Shown here piece after piece: positions 33,861 to 36,053 of a DNA stretch of 36,053 nt (position 1 is its first letter; each line of letters begins with the position of its first letter). The notes beneath the pieces are model-generated. The model was not told where the DNA came from. It ran no database searches and was given only the letters and a program-made list of their open reading frames with translations. Source of the stretch: an uncultured Lachnospiraceae bacterium (lineage in GTDB: Bacteria; Bacillota; Clostridia; Lachnospirales; Lachnospiraceae); contig CAMPAR010000012.1 in NCBI GenBank assembly GCA_946632055.1, positions 1 to 36,053 on the forward strand. Reading direction: 5' to 3'. The translations under genes were made by a program, and so were the position numbers.

Positions 33861-34928
33861 TTACTTTACGATTTCGTCAATCAGCGAGAGGATCACATCC
33901 ACGCCGTTTTTCTGGCTGCTCTTCGCCATGGCGTCAATATAACGCTGACGGTCTTCGTACAGCTTCAGCAGGCTTTCCGTCAGTACCGTCGCTGTCAGCT
34001 GTTCTTCTTCCACCACCATCGAGAAGCCCTGCTTTTCAAAGGAGCGGGCGTTCAGGATCTGGTCGCCGCGGGAGACCGCTGCGGAAAGAGGCGTGAGAAG
34101 TGCCGGCTTCTGCAGGGCGAGAAGCTCGCAGATCGCGTTGGCGCCTGCCCGGGAAAAAACGAGGTCGCAGGCGGCGAAAAGATCCGGAAGCTCTTTCGAA
34201 ATATACTCGAACTGGACATAGCCTTTCGTATCTTTCAGGGATTCATCGAGATTTCCCCGGCCGCAGAGGTGGATGATATCGAAGGATTTCAGAAGCGCGG
34301 GGAGCGCTTCCCGCAGAACTTCATTCAGCTTTCTCGCGCCGGAGGAGCCGCCGATCATGAGAAGGACGGGCTTCTGTCCCGAAAGGCCGGCAAATTTGAG
34401 GCCCGCTTCGCGGGAACCCGAAAGGAGCTGCTCCCGAATCGGCGATCCGGAAAGGACAGCCTTTTCCTTCGGCAGCATTTCGACGGTTTCGGGGAAATTA
34501 CAGCAGATTTTGGTCGCAGCAGAATAACAGAGCTTGTTTGCAAGGCCCGGCGTCATGTCCGATTCGTGAATGATGACCGGGATTTTCAGTGCCTTCGCGG
34601 CGCGCACCACCGGAACCGAGACGAAGCCGCCCTTACTGAAGACGATGTCCGGATGATATTTTTTCAGGAGGGCCTTCGCTTCCCGGAGGCCCTTAAAGAC
34701 ATGTCCGATGTCGGAAAGATTCTTCAGGCTTAAATAGCGGCGGAATTTTCCGGTGGACACGCCGTCATAGGGAATCCCCTCGGCTTCAATCAGACCCTTT
34801 TCCATGCCTTCGTAGGATCCGATGTAACGGATCTCAAAGCCTCTCTTCTGAAGCCCCGGCAGCAGGGCAATATTCGGCGTAACATGACCGGCGGTTCCTC
34901 CGCCGGTCAGAATAATGGTCTTTGACAT
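33861..34928 (-). CDS. murG: UDP-N-acetylglucosamine transferase MurG
   Basis: 355 residues from ATG 34926-34928, with CTGGAG in front; an upstream ATG at 34952 lacks a site. MurG adds GlcNAc from UDP-GlcNAc to lipid I, making lipid II at the membrane face. The N-terminal glycine-rich loop is ILTGGGTAGHVTPNIAL. A central segment is SKGGFVSVPVVRAAK, and HESDMTPGLANKL is family-typical. The C-terminal donor domain has LMIGGSSGARKLNE and SRAGANAICELLALQKPALLTPL. It is not in a dcw cluster here. It lies downstream of the TSCPD-domain gene on the same strand. Confidence 0.95.
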   Translation of the reverse strand: MSKTIILTGGGTAGHVTPNIALLPGLQKRGFEIRYIGSYEGMEKGLIEAEGIPYDGVSTGKFRRYLSLKNLSDIGHVFKGLREAKALLKKYHPDIVFSKGGFVSVPVVRAAKALKIPVIIHESDMTPGLANKLCYSAATKICCNFPETVEMLPKEKAVLSGSPIREQLLSGSREAGLKFAGLSGQKPVLLMIGGSSGARKLNEVLREALPALLKSFDIIHLCGRGNLDESLKDTKGYVQFEYISKELPDLFAACDLVFSRAGANAICELLALQKPALLTPLSAAVSRGDQILNARSFEKQGFSMVVEEEQLTATVLTESLLKLYEDRQRYIDAMAKSSQKNGVDVILSLIDEIVK

Positions 34929-34976
34929 AATAAACTCCAGTGAATAATTCAATCGCGGGATCTTCCGCTTTCGTGA

Positions 34977-35228
34977 TCAGGCGACGCTTTCCTTATATTC
35001 TTCGAGCGCTTTCGCGAGCTGGTCGGGGCAGGAGGTTCCGCGTCCGTGGCAGTCAATGCCCTTTAAACGGCGGATGGCTTCATCGATATCGTAGCCCTTC
35101 ACGAGCGCCGCTACGCCCTGGGTGTTTCCCATGCAGCCGCCGATGAAACGGACTTCCTTGATGATATGGTCTTCAATTTCAAACTGGATTTCCTTGGAGC
35201 AGGTGCCGTGGGTCTTGTAGCTGTTCAT
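34977..35228 (-). CDS. TSCPD-domain protein
   Basis: 83 residues from ATG 35226-35228 with AAGGAGAG in front; an upstream in-frame ATG is unlikely. The name comes from the TSCPDQL motif near the C-terminus. Other features are HGTCSKEIQFEI, FIGGCMGNTQGVAALVKG, and LKGIDCHGRGTSCPDQLA. The cysteines (Cys10, Cys32, Cys60, Cys67) may bind metal. Small proteins with this domain alone are common in Clostridia; the same motif occurs in some ribonucleotide reductases and adenosylcobalamin proteins. No function is known. It begins just after its promoter and precedes murG by 48 nt. Confidence 0.85.
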   Translation of the reverse strand: MNSYKTHGTCSKEIQFEIEDHIIKEVRFIGGCMGNTQGVAALVKGYDIDEAIRRLKGIDCHGRGTSCPDQLAKALEEYKESVA

Positions 35229-35285
35229 TGTATGTTCTCTCCTTCTCTCGGATTTATGGATTAATCTGGGTTTCCCCAAAAGAAT

Positions 35286-35314
35286 AGGCTACACAAAGAA
35301 AAGGCTTTTGTCAA
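35286..35314 (-). promoter_or_regulatory. Promoter of the TSCPD-murG unit
   Basis: On the minus strand a perfect TTGACA (35314-35309) is followed after 17 bp by TAGCCT (35291-35286), a weak -10. The predicted leader is about 50 nt. Confidence 0.5.
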
Positions 35315-35363
35315 GTTCTTTTTCTGAAAGCGGACCGCGAAAAAGGGCGGATTCCTAAAGGAT

Positions 35364-36053
35364 TCAGGACTTGGTCACCCGCGTGATCAGGACCTCGCTC
35401 CGGAACATCTTGGCGGCGGAATCAAAGTAGCGCTTGCCATAGCAGAGAACCCGGATCCTTTCGCCGTCCTTCCGGATGATCTCATGCTCGAGAAGCGCGA
35501 TGTTTCCGTGCGCAAACTGGTTATTGACCTGCAGAAGATAGAAGGCGCGGTCCTCTTTGGGCACAAGTTCAAACTGGGACATGCGTCCGACGACATCCGA
35601 AGCGGTATAGCCCGTGAGATCGGTGAAGGCGTCGTCGATCTCGGTGATATAGTCATTGGCATCCAGAATATAGGTGCTGTGCATGACGGGTACGGTGTCG
35701 CCGGTCTCCGGAGCCGTGCCGAAATCGACGTTCATGGCCGATTCCTCCTCGCCGCCGGTGATCACGCCCTTGCCAAGATCCGGACTGTCCTGCAGAAGAG
35801 AAAGGAATTCCTCCGCAAGATACGGGTCAAACTGGCTTCCGGCGCAGCGGCGGATCTCGTCCTGCGCTTCCTGCGGGGACAGCGCCTTGCGGTAGACGCG
35901 CGTGTTGACCATGGCGTCATAGGCGTCCACGATGGAAATGATGCGGGAAAGAATCGGGATGTTCTGTCCTTCGAGCCGGTTCGGATAGCCGTGTCCGTCC
36001 CAGCGTTCGTGATGGGAGAGGATCATTTCGGCGATGGATTTCAGCTCGTTGGA
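35364..36053 (-). CDS. HD-GYP domain protein with C-terminal PAS domain (partial, N-terminus outside window)
   Basis: About 229 residues are visible; the N-terminal part lies past base 36053. The visible start contains the HD-GYP core ILSHHERWDGHGYPNRLEG, where HHERWDGHGYP fits the family motif. IVDAYDAMVNTRVYR and FDPYLAEEFL complete that domain. HD-GYP proteins degrade cyclic-di-GMP. A linker leads to a PAS domain (about the last 95 visible residues: HSTYILDANDYITEID, TGYTASDVVGRMSQFELV, then HEIIRKDGERIRVLCYGKR). A PAS domain after rather than before the HD-GYP domain is unusual. It may sense a ligand or partner. Confidence 0.88.
   Translation of the reverse strand, partial: SNELKSIAEMILSHHERWDGHGYPNRLEGQNIPILSRIISIVDAYDAMVNTRVYRKALSPQEAQDEIRRCAGSQFDPYLAEEFLSLLQDSPDLGKGVITGGEEESAMNVDFGTAPETGDTVPVMHSTYILDANDYITEIDDAFTDLTGYTASDVVGRMSQFELVPKEDRAFYLLQVNNQFAHGNIALLEHEIIRKDGERIRVLCYGKRYFDSAAKMFRSEVLITRVTKS

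Noticed and set aside
35315-35363. Possible terminator after the HD-GYP gene
   Set aside because: Only weak 3-4 bp pairings were found, so no terminator can be supported there.

Overview
The window is the replication-origin region of a low-GC-type Gram-positive (Firmicutes) chromosome, most likely a Clostridia/Lachnospiraceae-like anaerobe. Three things point there: the canonical order mnmE-jag-yidC-yidD-rnpA-rpmH // oriC // dnaA-dnaN-rlbA-recF-gyrB-gyrA; strong AGGAGG-type ribosome binding sites and TTGACA/TATAAT promoters; and a monoderm-type Tad pilus cluster with DUF5702-like and DUF6382-like partners. Base composition is fairly GC-rich for this group, and the coding sequences favour GC-rich Arg and Ala codons. 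The species cannot be named from sequence alone. No rRNA, tRNA, CRISPR array, insertion sequence or prophage was seen.

Layout. (1) 1-3956, minus strand: mnmE (cut by the window edge), jag, yidC, yidD, rnpA and rpmH, transcribed away from the origin from a strong promoter at 4025-4053. (2) 3957-4559: the first half of oriC, about ten DnaA-box-like 9-mers, followed by the dnaA promoter and a short hairpin with a T run in the dnaA leader. (3) 4560-12972, plus strand: dnaA, dnaN, rlbA, recF, gyrB and gyrA. The dnaA-dnaN gap holds a second origin element: a DnaA box, a GC-rich spacer, five DnaA-trio triplets and an AT-rich stretch. (4) 13003-15041: three metabolic genes behind gyrA (beta-phosphoglucomutase-like HAD, ThuA-like, ThrH-like), closed by a terminator. 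(5) 15122-17623: an XRE-type regulator divergent from a Ser/Thr kinase. The kinase is translationally coupled to a zinc-ribbon, single-membrane-span, beta-helix protein. The two promoters face each other and form a dyad. (6) 17661-20762, minus strand: a DUF4358-like protein, an MBOAT O-acyltransferase and a DHHW (AlgJ/AlgX-like) protein, a likely cell-surface O-acetylation cassette. (7) 21030-28823, plus strand: a compact Tad (type IVb pilus) operon with TadA ATPase, TadB, TadC, Flp pilin, DUF5702-like, two TadE-like and DUF6382-like genes. (8) 28921-33858: HIT hydrolase, GH88 unsaturated glucuronyl hydrolase, duplicated DUF1538 membrane protein, PII-like protein and a C-terminally short MocR regulator. 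(9) 33861-36053, minus strand: murG, a TSCPD-domain protein, and the 3' part of an HD-GYP/PAS signalling protein.

The most unusual points are these. The TadA ATPase has an N-terminal receiver-like domain normally found on TadZ/CpaE, and no TadZ ATPase is present in the window. Its conserved C-terminal tail overlaps tadB by about 143 nt. A TadE-like protein carries two H-x4-C...CxxC modules. Face-to-face promoters separate the XRE regulator from the kinase. The DUF1538/PII-like pair sits with a glycan hydrolase and a truncated MocR protein that ends 2 nt from the end of murG.
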